Positions 49,128-56,429 of a stretch of 64,000 nucleotides of DNA are shown here, one piece after another. The notes below the pieces were generated by a model. It was not told the origin of the DNA and ran no database searches. It was given only the letters and a program-made list of their open reading frames with translations. Location of the stretch: contig CAYMTE010000002.1 of the NCBI GenBank assembly GCA_964393325.1, positions 23,974-87,973 of the forward strand. Reading direction: 5' to 3'. Each line of letters opens with the position of its first letter. The stretch's first letter is position 1. This stretch comes from JBAZWV01 sp964393325. GTDB taxonomy: Bacteria > Patescibacteriota > Patescibacteriia > 2-12-FULL-60-25. The position numbers and the translations under genes are program-made.

Positions 49128-49898
49128 CTAGCGATCCCGACCCCTTCGGCCTGTAATCAGGGTCAATTTGCCCGGCACGACACGAACGCGAAACCGAAAT
49201 CCGCTTACCGCGTGATTATCGACATGCGCTTCGATCGGCGTCTTCGAAGTAATCTCCCCTTGCGTAAATGGAATGCGCGTCTCCTGCGGCTCTACCGCGC
49301 GCTTCCAAAATGTACGAGGCGAGGAAACCGGGCGCGGCATAACAACCGCATCTAAAAGACCGTCTCGCGGATTTGACGCAACAAGATCCGAACCCACTCG
49401 ACCGCCGAGATTGCGAATCGCAAGCGACCCGCCATCTGAAGGAGAGACACTGTACATTCCTTCGATCGACAACGCCGCCGTTGTTGCCGGAAGAGACACC
49501 TCCGTCAAAAAATACCGATCATCAAGCATCCCCATGTCCAGATGTTCGATGCGACGCGCCGCAAGAACATCACACGCAGCGATCCCAACGGGAATTCCCA
49601 ATAACTTCGCAACGGCAGACGGACCAACCAGTGGAATATACCCAACCGTTACATTCATATCCGGCAAAAACCACATCGTCTTGTCGAGCGACCCGTCATT
49701 CCCAACAACCACGATGGTCGAAGCGCCTTTCGCAACCATCCCCTCAACCAAATCCTTTGCGCTCCGAAATAACGACATCCGGCCAATATGGCCGGAGAGA
49801 TCAAACGTACTTAATTTTGTTTCCAAAGACGCAACGTCGCGCTCGAACCGCTTGTCCGAGAGAAAGTCGTCGTAGACGTAGGCGTAGCTCTGGTTCAT
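49128..49898 (-). CDS. Diacylglycerol/sphingosine-kinase-like protein
   Basis: The 256-residue sequence resembles the DAGK catalytic family. It has a VVVGNDGSLDKTMWFLP segment in the place of the usual GGDGT nucleotide motif, followed by VGYIPLVGPSAVAKLLGIP, corresponding to the GTGND-FA-LGIP region. Because both glycine-rich motifs are altered (GNDGS, GPSAVA), activity may differ or be lost. The C-terminal beta domain (IPFTQGEITSKTPIEAHVDN) is as in the family. It overlaps the bactofilin gene by four bases. Confidence 0.72.
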   Translation of the reverse strand: MNQSYAYVYDDFLSDKRFERDVASLETKLSTFDLSGHIGRMSLFRSAKDLVEGMVAKGASTIVVVGNDGSLDKTMWFLPDMNVTVGYIPLVGPSAVAKLLGIPVGIAACDVLAARRIEHLDMGMLDDRYFLTEVSLPATTAALSIEGMYSVSPSDGGSLAIRNLGGRVGSDLVASNPRDGLLDAVVMPRPVSSPRTFWKRAVEPQETRIPFTQGEITSKTPIEAHVDNHAVSGFRFRVRVVPGKLTLITGRRGRDR

Positions 49899-50338
49899 CC
49901 CGCTTTCGACTCTTTTGCCTCTGCCTTGCCGGCTTTGGCATTCCCCTTGGGCCCGATCATCACCTTTCCGTTCAGCGTGGCTCCGGATTCTACCGCGATT
50001 GTTTCACACACGATGTCTCCGTTCACCCGCGCCGTTGATGTGAGTTCGAGGTGTGTGACGACGGACACATTCCCTTCGACGGTTCCCGCAATTTTTGCGC
50101 GCTCGGCCGAGACATCCGCCTTGAGCATCGCTTGCGGACCAGCGGACAACCGCCCCGTAATCTTCACCGCCCCGTGCACCTCTCCTTCGATTTGGACATC
50201 CCCTTGGCTCGAAAAGTCTCCCTCGACACGCACGCCGTGTGCGATAAGCGTTCCAGCAGCTTGCGTCTGCGGACTTACTGGTCGTGATTCAGACATATCA
50301 GAAAACGTATCTTGGTGTTTCGTACCAAAGAGTGACAT
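49895..50338 (-). CDS. Bactofilin (polymer-forming cytoskeletal protein)
   Basis: This 147-residue protein has the bactofilin beta-helix with hydrophobic repeats: GTLIAHGVRVEGDFSSQGDV, IEGEVHGAVKITGRLSAG, ADVSAERAKIAGTVEGNVSV, VNGDIVCETIAVESGATLNG. Bactofilins polymerise without nucleotide and often position wall enzymes. The Lys/Ala-rich tail (KGNAKAGKAEAKESKAG) is unstructured. It lies between the lipid-kinase-like gene and a histidine kinase on one strand. Confidence 0.9.
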   Translation of the reverse strand: MSLFGTKHQDTFSDMSESRPVSPQTQAAGTLIAHGVRVEGDFSSQGDVQIEGEVHGAVKITGRLSAGPQAMLKADVSAERAKIAGTVEGNVSVVTHLELTSTARVNGDIVCETIAVESGATLNGKVMIGPKGNAKAGKAEAKESKAG

Positions 50339-50356
50339 ACAAGTGTAAAAAATCGG

Positions 50357-51937
50357 TTACAGCGTACCGCCGGAACCCCCCGTGGTCAATCGCGCCGGAA
50401 GCTCAATACAAAACGTCGATCCCTTTCCCGGACCCGGACTTGATGCCGTAATCGATCCACCCAGCTCTTCGACGAGTTTGCGTGCAACATACAACCCAAG
50501 CCCTGTTCCGTCGGTGACACGCCGCCGTGCCTCCTCGCCGCGTGAAAACTTCTGAAACAGCGTTCGTTTATCCTCGTCCGAAAGACCGGTCCCGGTATCC
50601 GTGATCCGAATGCGCAACAGTTGATGCTGATACGTCGCCTCGATCGTGATCACACCAACATCTGTGTATTTCACAGCATTATCCAACACGTTGTACACCG
50701 CATTCACGAGCGCATCACGATCTAACGGGAGTCGCGGCGGGAGATCGCGGACAGAAACATCCATCCGAATCCCTTTTGCGCGCGCAGAAACCGCCAGATC
50801 CGCCACGAGCATACGAAGTTCCGTCGCGACATCTACCTCCGTGACAACGGGTTGAAAAATTCCCGCCTCAATCCGCGCAGCATTCAACGACGTCTCTGCG
50901 AGAACGAGCAGACGATCCGTGCTTGCACGAATATGATCCATGACTTTTGTTCCCTCCTCAGACAATGGACCAAAGTCTCCTCGAGAAAACATATCTGCCG
51001 CAAAACGAATCCCTCCGAGCGGCCCCCGGAGCTGGTGCGCAACAGCCGCAACGACATCACGACGCGCCCGATCAAGACGTTCAAGTTCGGCGTTCACCTG
51101 CTCTAGCTCCGCGCGCCGTCGTGATTCGTGACGTGCAAGACGAATGGCGCGCCATCCAAATATACCCACGAGTACCGTCACACCGGATGCCACCGCAGCC
51201 GCATCGATCGACGATATGCGCAACAACGTAATGACGCATCCTGCCACAAGAAGTATGAATACGATTTCAAGCAATGAAATATCGACATCCAAAAATCGAA
51301 CGCGTCGCAATGCCGCCGAACTGATCGCAAAAAAGAACACGGCGAATACCGTCATGACCACGCGCGATGAAAGAGGAAGCGTAAACGAATGCAACAGAAT
51401 GACCATGAGGTACGGCACAAGGATCAATACGCCATACGACGCCCATCGCCGTTCTCGTTGCGAAAGCGACGTGTCTCGAAACACCGGATACATCATCATC
51501 GCAATACTCACGATCGTGAATGCCGTGAGCGATACGACGCAAAACATACTGATGCGCAGCACCTCGGCATTCATCGTGATGAATGCCGTATTCAACGCCG
51601 CAGCACAGGCGGATCCAAACGCGTATACCATTCCGCCCGTCCAATGGATCGACCGACGGATACTGACACTTGCCAGATGAAATGCGAACGCCGGCGCAAA
51701 CGAAATGCTCACATAAAACAATACACGCCACAACACAAGCTGCGACGGCGTAGCTGTTGTTTCAAGAAACCGAATCCAGTCTGCCGTTGCCCACAGCGCG
51801 ACAGAGAATGCGATGATCGCAAACAGCGCGTGTTCTGCGCGCCGTTTCCCAAACACCCATACGGTGATTCCGAGGCCAAATGCCGCAAGCGCCAACCAAA
51901 GCGGCACAATATCTTCAATCGGAAGAATATGCATCAA
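50357..51937 (-). CDS. Sensor histidine kinase with N-terminal 7TM-type region
   Basis: About eight hydrophobic segments occupy residues 1-260, resembling the 7TM histidine-kinase sensory region. Residues about 295-370 form the HisKA dimerisation helix with the phospho-acceptor His in VVAAVAHQLRGPLGG (Gln replaces the common Glu). The HATPase domain has the N box (NAVYNVLDNAVKYT), G1 (ITDTGTGLSDEDK) and G2 (DGTGLGLYVARKLVEELGG). No response regulator is adjacent. Ligand unknown. Confidence 0.88.
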   Translation of the reverse strand: MMHILPIEDIVPLWLALAAFGLGITVWVFGKRRAEHALFAIIAFSVALWATADWIRFLETTATPSQLVLWRVLFYVSISFAPAFAFHLASVSIRRSIHWTGGMVYAFGSACAAALNTAFITMNAEVLRISMFCVVSLTAFTIVSIAMMMYPVFRDTSLSQRERRWASYGVLILVPYLMVILLHSFTLPLSSRVVMTVFAVFFFAISSAALRRVRFLDVDISLLEIVFILLVAGCVITLLRISSIDAAAVASGVTVLVGIFGWRAIRLARHESRRRAELEQVNAELERLDRARRDVVAAVAHQLRGPLGGIRFAADMFSRGDFGPLSEEGTKVMDHIRASTDRLLVLAETSLNAARIEAGIFQPVVTEVDVATELRMLVADLAVSARAKGIRMDVSVRDLPPRLPLDRDALVNAVYNVLDNAVKYTDVGVITIEATYQHQLLRIRITDTGTGLSDEDKRTLFQKFSRGEEARRRVTDGTGLGLYVARKLVEELGGSITASSPGPGKGSTFCIELPARLTTGGSGGTL

Positions 51938-51961
51938 CGCTAGTATACCTCTCGCGCCGCA

Positions 51962-53821
51962 TTACATCTCCTCCGGCACAGGAATCCCCAGAAGCTCCAA
52001 CCCGCGTACGAGGACCGTTCGAGCCGACGCGACGAGACGAAGTCTCCCTTGTTGTACCTCCGGCGCGGAATCCAGCACGTTCACGTCATGATAAAACTCG
52101 TTAATCCGTGTTGCCGCATCCAAACACCACTGCGCGATCACAGCCGGCTTCAACTCTTCTGCAGCACGCGCAACGGCCGCCGGAAACGCCGCCACGATCA
52201 TCGCAAGACGCTTTTCAGACGGTTCCGTAAGTTGCAACAACTCGGCGCCATCCGCATCCGCTCGAGGCTTCCAATTCGCTTTGCGTAATATCGACGCAAG
52301 CCTCGTTGCTGCGTACTGCACATATGGACCGGTCGCACCGTCAAACGCAAGCGCTTGCGCCACGTCGAACACGTACACCTTGTCGCTATCTTGTCGCAGC
52401 ATGCCGAATTTGATCCCGCCCATAAGCAGACACCATGCCGTATGTTGGATGCGCCCATCCGTCCAATCCGCATGCCGTTTTTTTGTTTCTTCCAGCGCAT
52501 ACGCAAATACCTCATCGCGAAAATCCTGCAACGTCACGATATTTCCCTCGCGACTCGACATCGCGCCTGTCTTGAGCGTCACAAACTCGTACCCAACGAA
52601 TTCTGTCGGAACGGTCATCCCCATTAATCGCAACGTCGCGAAGAGCTGCTTGAAATACAACGATTGTCGATTATCCACCAAAATCAAACTCCGATCGAGA
52701 TGCGGAAACTCTTTGAACTTTAATCCTGCCAACGCAAGATCTTTCGTCGCATACAATGACGTTCCGTCCGATTTGCGGATCAAAAACACGCCAAGCTTTT
52801 GTTCTTCCAAATCCACGATGATCGCGCCCTGACTCTCGCGCGCCACGCCCTTCGCGAGAAGCTCGTCGACAATCTTCTGCCCCGCATCAACAACCTCGCT
52901 CTCGAGATACTGTCGCTCGATCTTCATGCCAAGATCCTGAAACAAGCGATCCATCTCCGTGAGCGACCATCGACGCGTCTCCTGCCACAAGACACTCCAC
53001 GCCTTCTCCCCCGCCTCGAGTGCGCGCTGTACCGCAGAAACTTCCGTTTTCCACTCTGGATTTTCTTCGAGCACTTTCGTGGATTCCGCGTACAAACTTC
53101 CAAGAAATTTTCCCGTGCGTTGATCCTTTGGAACAGCCTTCAGCATCGCCGAAACCGCATCCTCGGTCAGATGCTCTAACACATACGCCGCCCATGCCTC
53201 ATCAGAGAGCGGGACGAACGGCGGATCTGTCTTTTTCCGTTTTGGCGCCTTCTGCTTGACGCTCGACGCCCCCTTGCGCACAAACAGCCACAAGCACTTT
53301 GCAACATGTGCGCCCACATCGCCGTGATAACTCGCGGGAATCACCTGCCAATTCGCCAGACGCAACAGCGAGACCAGTGACGATCCTAAAATAAGATTCC
53401 GAAAATGCCCGACGTGAATCTCCTTGTGCGTATTCGGTTGCGCGTATTCGAGCATCACCTGTTTTCCCTTCCCCTGATCAACAGCTCCGTAATCCGCTCT
53501 TGTTTCAACATCTTTCACCACGCGAGAAACGAACGCTCCGGTCTGCAATCGAATGTTGACATACGGACCCGCCGCTTCCGCGGACGCGACCGTCTCATCC
53601 CCCGGGCCACTCACACGTGCAAACGACGCCGCGATCTCTTTCGCGATTTCCACAGGGCTCGTACCACGCTGCTTCGCAAGTTTAAAACACCCAAACGCAA
53701 GATCTCCCAGCTCTGCATTCGGTGGCGCGGCCAGCTCTGTGACATCAACCTCAACCTTCGCGGCATCCGAGAGAAGCCGCGCGACCGTGCGGAGAACCGC
53801 ATCCCAAGAATACAACATCAT
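51962..53821 (-). CDS. argS: Arginyl-tRNA synthetase
   Basis: This class I synthetase has the HIGH-like motif in AQPNTHKEIHVGHFRNLILG and a KMSK-like MSSREGN, with the DALR anticodon-binding domain at the C-terminus (AWCLLMGGIKFGMLR, LYDAATRINEFYHDVNVLD-like region). A Lys-rich insert (SSVKQKAPKRKKTDPPF) interrupts the catalytic domain. Length 619 is at the high end. Six bases separate it from tyrS. Confidence 0.94.
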   Translation of the reverse strand: MMLYSWDAVLRTVARLLSDAAKVEVDVTELAAPPNAELGDLAFGCFKLAKQRGTSPVEIAKEIAASFARVSGPGDETVASAEAAGPYVNIRLQTGAFVSRVVKDVETRADYGAVDQGKGKQVMLEYAQPNTHKEIHVGHFRNLILGSSLVSLLRLANWQVIPASYHGDVGAHVAKCLWLFVRKGASSVKQKAPKRKKTDPPFVPLSDEAWAAYVLEHLTEDAVSAMLKAVPKDQRTGKFLGSLYAESTKVLEENPEWKTEVSAVQRALEAGEKAWSVLWQETRRWSLTEMDRLFQDLGMKIERQYLESEVVDAGQKIVDELLAKGVARESQGAIIVDLEEQKLGVFLIRKSDGTSLYATKDLALAGLKFKEFPHLDRSLILVDNRQSLYFKQLFATLRLMGMTVPTEFVGYEFVTLKTGAMSSREGNIVTLQDFRDEVFAYALEETKKRHADWTDGRIQHTAWCLLMGGIKFGMLRQDSDKVYVFDVAQALAFDGATGPYVQYAATRLASILRKANWKPRADADGAELLQLTEPSEKRLAMIVAAFPAAVARAAEELKPAVIAQWCLDAATRINEFYHDVNVLDSAPEVQQGRLRLVASARTVLVRGLELLGIPVPEEM

Positions 53822-53826
53822 GGTCG

Positions 53827-55035
53827 TTACGCGTTCACGAAGCGAACAAAATATCGCTTCCCTTTTTGCACTAAACTCGGCACGGGAATACTGGCTGAAA
53901 CATCCTTCACAACATCCCCGTTCACTTTCACGCCACCTTGTTCAATCTGTTTTCGCGCGTCCGTTTTTGAGGAGACGAGCTTCGCAAGCAAAAGCGCGTC
54001 AACAAGTCCGATTTCGGCACCCGCCACTCGGCACTCCTCAACCTCCTCCGGCACCTCGCCCTTTGAATGCACCTGATCAAAATGTGCTGCTGCGTGCGAT
54101 GCCGCATCCGCATCAACAAGCATCGTCACGATCGCCTCAGCTAATCGTCGTTTCAATGTCATCGGATTTTCTCCGTCTGCCATCGCGGCACGCATCGTCG
54201 CAATTTCGTCATCCGACACGTCCGTACACAATTCAAATCCCGGAAGAATCATCCCGTCCGTCCAGCTCATGACCTTGCCGTACATGTCTTCCGGTGCATC
54301 CGTGAGCATGAGGATGTTCCCTTCCGTTTTCCCCATCTTCTTGCCCGTCGCATCAACCAACAGCTTCGTCGTAAGTACCGCTTTTTCCTTCCCCTTCATC
54401 TCGCGCAACAACGTGCGACCCGCGAGCATGTTAAACGTCTGATCATTTCCACCAACTTCAAGATCCACATCAAGCGCAACCGAATCATATCCTTGCATGA
54501 GCGGGTACAAAAATTCATGGAGATGCACCGGCTTCCCTTCCTCAATACGCTTCTCAAACATGTCACGCTCCACCATCTGCTGGACGGTGAAGTGCGACGC
54601 GAGCTCCACGACATCCGCAAACGACATTTTCGCAAGCCACTCGCTATTAAACCGAAGCTCCGCCGCATGAGATCCATCGAACGACAAAAACCGCGATGCC
54701 TGTTCTTTGTATTTTTTGCAGTTCGCTAAAACCTCTTCGCGCGTCAGCTGCTTGCGCGTCGCCATCTTGTCGGTCGGATCGCCGATCATTGCCGTAAAAT
54801 CTCCGATAAGCAGCACGATCTCGTGACCAAGCTGTTGCAATTCCGCAAGTTTCCGCAACCAAATCACGTGACCGAGATGAAGCGTCGGACCCGTCGGATC
54901 AATGCCGGTGTAGACGCGAAGCCGCTTCCCAGACGCGAGCGCGGATTCAAGCGCTTCTCGCGAGGGATACACATTCTCAACGGCGCGTGTCACGACATGT
55001 TGGATCGTTTTTTTCTCGGTAGAGCTCTTGGCCAT
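53827..55035 (-). CDS. tyrS: Tyrosyl-tRNA synthetase
   Basis: The class I signatures are GPTLHLGHVIWLRKL (HLGH) and GKKMGKTEGNILML (KMGKT). An S4 RNA-binding domain ends the protein (LAKLVSSKTDARKQIEQGGV, VNGDVVKDVS). The ATG at 55035 matches the family start. A short stretch near residue 340 (PEEVEECRVAGAEIG) is encoded by sequence nearly identical to the palindromic repeat found before tsf and in valS. Confidence 0.94.
   Translation of the reverse strand: MAKSSTEKKTIQHVVTRAVENVYPSREALESALASGKRLRVYTGIDPTGPTLHLGHVIWLRKLAELQQLGHEIVLLIGDFTAMIGDPTDKMATRKQLTREEVLANCKKYKEQASRFLSFDGSHAAELRFNSEWLAKMSFADVVELASHFTVQQMVERDMFEKRIEEGKPVHLHEFLYPLMQGYDSVALDVDLEVGGNDQTFNMLAGRTLLREMKGKEKAVLTTKLLVDATGKKMGKTEGNILMLTDAPEDMYGKVMSWTDGMILPGFELCTDVSDDEIATMRAAMADGENPMTLKRRLAEAIVTMLVDADAASHAAAHFDQVHSKGEVPEEVEECRVAGAEIGLVDALLLAKLVSSKTDARKQIEQGGVKVNGDVVKDVSASIPVPSLVQKGKRYFVRFVNA
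54014..54036. repeat. Palindromic repeat, partial copy 3 (inside tyrS)
   Basis: TCGGCACCCGCCACTCGGCACTC differs at only two positions from the corresponding 23 bases of copy 1. It is in frame in tyrS, between the catalytic and S4 domains, and encodes ECRVAGAE. Confidence 0.6.
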
Positions 55036-55090
55036 ATCTCGCAGAAGATTAACGAACATGCGGAAAAAGAGCAATTCTTAGAGCCTACCC

Positions 55091-55121
55091 AAAAAGAAAA
55101 CCCCGCCAAGAAATGGCGGGG
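55091..55121 (-). terminator. Terminator of the 55131-55596 cassette
   Basis: CCCCGCCA and TGGCGGGG form an 8-bp stem; the minus strand continues TTTTCTTTTT. Confidence 0.88.
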
Positions 55122-55130
55122 TCACCAAAG

Positions 55131-55367
55131 TCATCCTTTAGGTAAGAGATGTGTATGCATAAGCTGATCGATTTCCCGTCGCAATTCGGCACGATACGAT
55201 TCCGGCTGACATGGATCGTCAGCCAGTCTCTGTTTACCCTCAACCAACTCGTGCCATTTCTCACGGCTTCGTGGGCACACCCAAAACGAACCGAAATACT
55301 TCATTGATTGAAAATACGTTACCGCAGAACAAATGGAGCACAACGGGGCGTCTTCTCGATGAGACAT
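55131..55367 (-). CDS. Small Cys-containing ORFan (cassette gene)
   Basis: This 78-residue protein has CSIC near residue 10 and a later Cys pair (CPRS, CQPE), possibly a zinc site. Nothing else is recognised. The ATG at 55367 has a perfect AGGAGGT ribosome binding site 8 bases upstream. It forms a two-gene unit with the ORF at 55384-55596, closed by a strong terminator. Confidence 0.65.
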   Translation of the reverse strand: MSHREDAPLCSICSAVTYFQSMKYFGSFWVCPRSREKWHELVEGKQRLADDPCQPESYRAELRREIDQLMHTHLLPKG

Positions 55368-55383
55368 GTGTTTCTACCTCCTA

Positions 55384-55596
55384 TTACGTTTTCGTTCCAA
55401 CGCGTGGACGGGCAGGAAATTCCTGCTTCTTCTTTCTTTTGATCGATAGACGATATTCACGAAATGCCGTGATCACCGTCAGATACTCCTCATCGGACAA
55501 CTCAGCGAGCTCTTCGGCAACAGGGAGCCAATCGCTCTGAAGAAGAGAACGAATAACGCCTGCAGCGTCTGAACGCTGAGATGCACTTCCGCACAT
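55384..55596 (-). CDS. Small helical ORFan (cassette gene)
   Basis: This 70-residue protein is predicted helical (AAGVIRSLLQSDWLPVAEEL, SDEEYLTVITAFREYRLSI) with a basic tail. Not recognised. A GAGGTGAT ribosome binding site lies five bases before the ATG at 55596. The next gene follows after 16 bases. Confidence 0.6.
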   Translation of the reverse strand: MCGSASQRSDAAGVIRSLLQSDWLPVAEELAELSDEEYLTVITAFREYRLSIKRKKKQEFPARPRVGTKT

Positions 55597-55922
55597 ACAT
55601 CACCTCACGAGTGGATTGTGAAGGTCCAACCACCAACAACTCTCGACTCACCCCAGTGTTGCCATACAAAAACGCCGCACGAATGCGACGTTCCAGACTC
55701 GGCATCGTTCCTCTTGCGAGGTTGGATTTCGCACCGTTTCCTTGCGGATGGTTGCGGGTGGAGCATCGGGCCAATTCCCTTAGCATCTCCACACTCTGGA
55801 TACGTCAGTCTTCAGTTGTTGGAATCACCGTATCGACTTCATCCTCTCTCGTCAAGCAGAAATAAAACCCCGACCCGTTGACATCTACGAAAAAATTCGT
55901 CACCGTCTGCACAGGAGGCTTC
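55597..55922. other. Intergenic region between divergent cassette genes
   Basis: This 326-base gap between two divergent starts holds a minus-strand terminator (55668-55692) and, at 55878, a TTGACA without a good -10. The presence of a terminator but no convincing gene upstream of it suggests a decayed cassette. Frames here are short, cross the terminator and lack ribosome binding sites. Confidence 0.5.
55668..55692 (-). terminator. Orphan terminator
   Basis: AACGCCGCA and TGCGACGTT pair with one mismatch around CGAA; the minus strand continues GTTTTTG. No intact gene precedes it. Confidence 0.6.
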
Positions 55923-56402
55923 GTGACCAACGTGCAACACATCGCCTACTCGTTCATTCCACCTGGAGAAACCCATATCCATTCCGATGACATTCGCCGC
56001 GCGGCTCGGGAGCTCCTTCCCTATCTGCTCGACAGACAGCTCACCGCGCAAGAGGTAGAGGCCGCGACGCACATCCCCGATCACGCTATGACATGTATCG
56101 CATGGCGCCGCGCGAACGCCAACGTGGACACCTTCCAACAACCAGTCGGCATCGCCTTTCTCTACCTGTGCGATCGCCCGTGGAAGCGCGAAGGAAAAAT
56201 CGAAGATGTCGTCGTGCATCCAAGCGCTCGTAGTCAAGGGATCGGGCGCGGACTCATGGAACGCCTCATACAAGAGGCGAAGGTATACGGGATCACATCA
56301 CTCCAGCTCACCAGCGCGCCCAAACGCGAAGCCGCGAATGCGCTCTATCTCACCCTCGGCTTCGAGTGCGCCAAGACGAACGTCTACCGCATGAAGTTCT
56401 AA
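55923..56402 (+). CDS. GNAT family N-acetyltransferase (cassette gene)
   Basis: The acetyl-CoA binding loop is VHPSARSQGIGRGLMERLI (R/Q-x-x-G-x-G/A type), preceded by KIEDVVVHP and followed by LTSAPKREAANALYLTLGFE, typical of small-molecule acetyltransferases. The GTG at 55923 is chosen because an AGGAGG ribosome binding site lies five bases before it; an upstream TTG lacks one. Length 159 is typical. Substrate unknown. It is followed by its own terminator. Confidence 0.85.
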   Translation: MTNVQHIAYSFIPPGETHIHSDDIRRAARELLPYLLDRQLTAQEVEAATHIPDHAMTCIAWRRANANVDTFQQPVGIAFLYLCDRPWKREGKIEDVVVHPSARSQGIGRGLMERLIQEAKVYGITSLQLTSAPKREAANALYLTLGFECAKTNVYRMKF

Positions 56403-56429
56403 CCCCCAGCAATCGCCGCGGGGTTTTTT
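56402..56429 (+). terminator. Terminator of the GNAT gene
   Basis: ACCCC and GGGGT enclose a 13-base loop, followed by TTTTT; the stem overlaps the stop codon. Confidence 0.7.

Noticed and set aside
55878..55922. An upstream TTG start for the acetyltransferase
   Set aside because: The GTG at 55923 has an AGGAGG site at good spacing; the TTG lacks one and is part of a TTGACA sequence.
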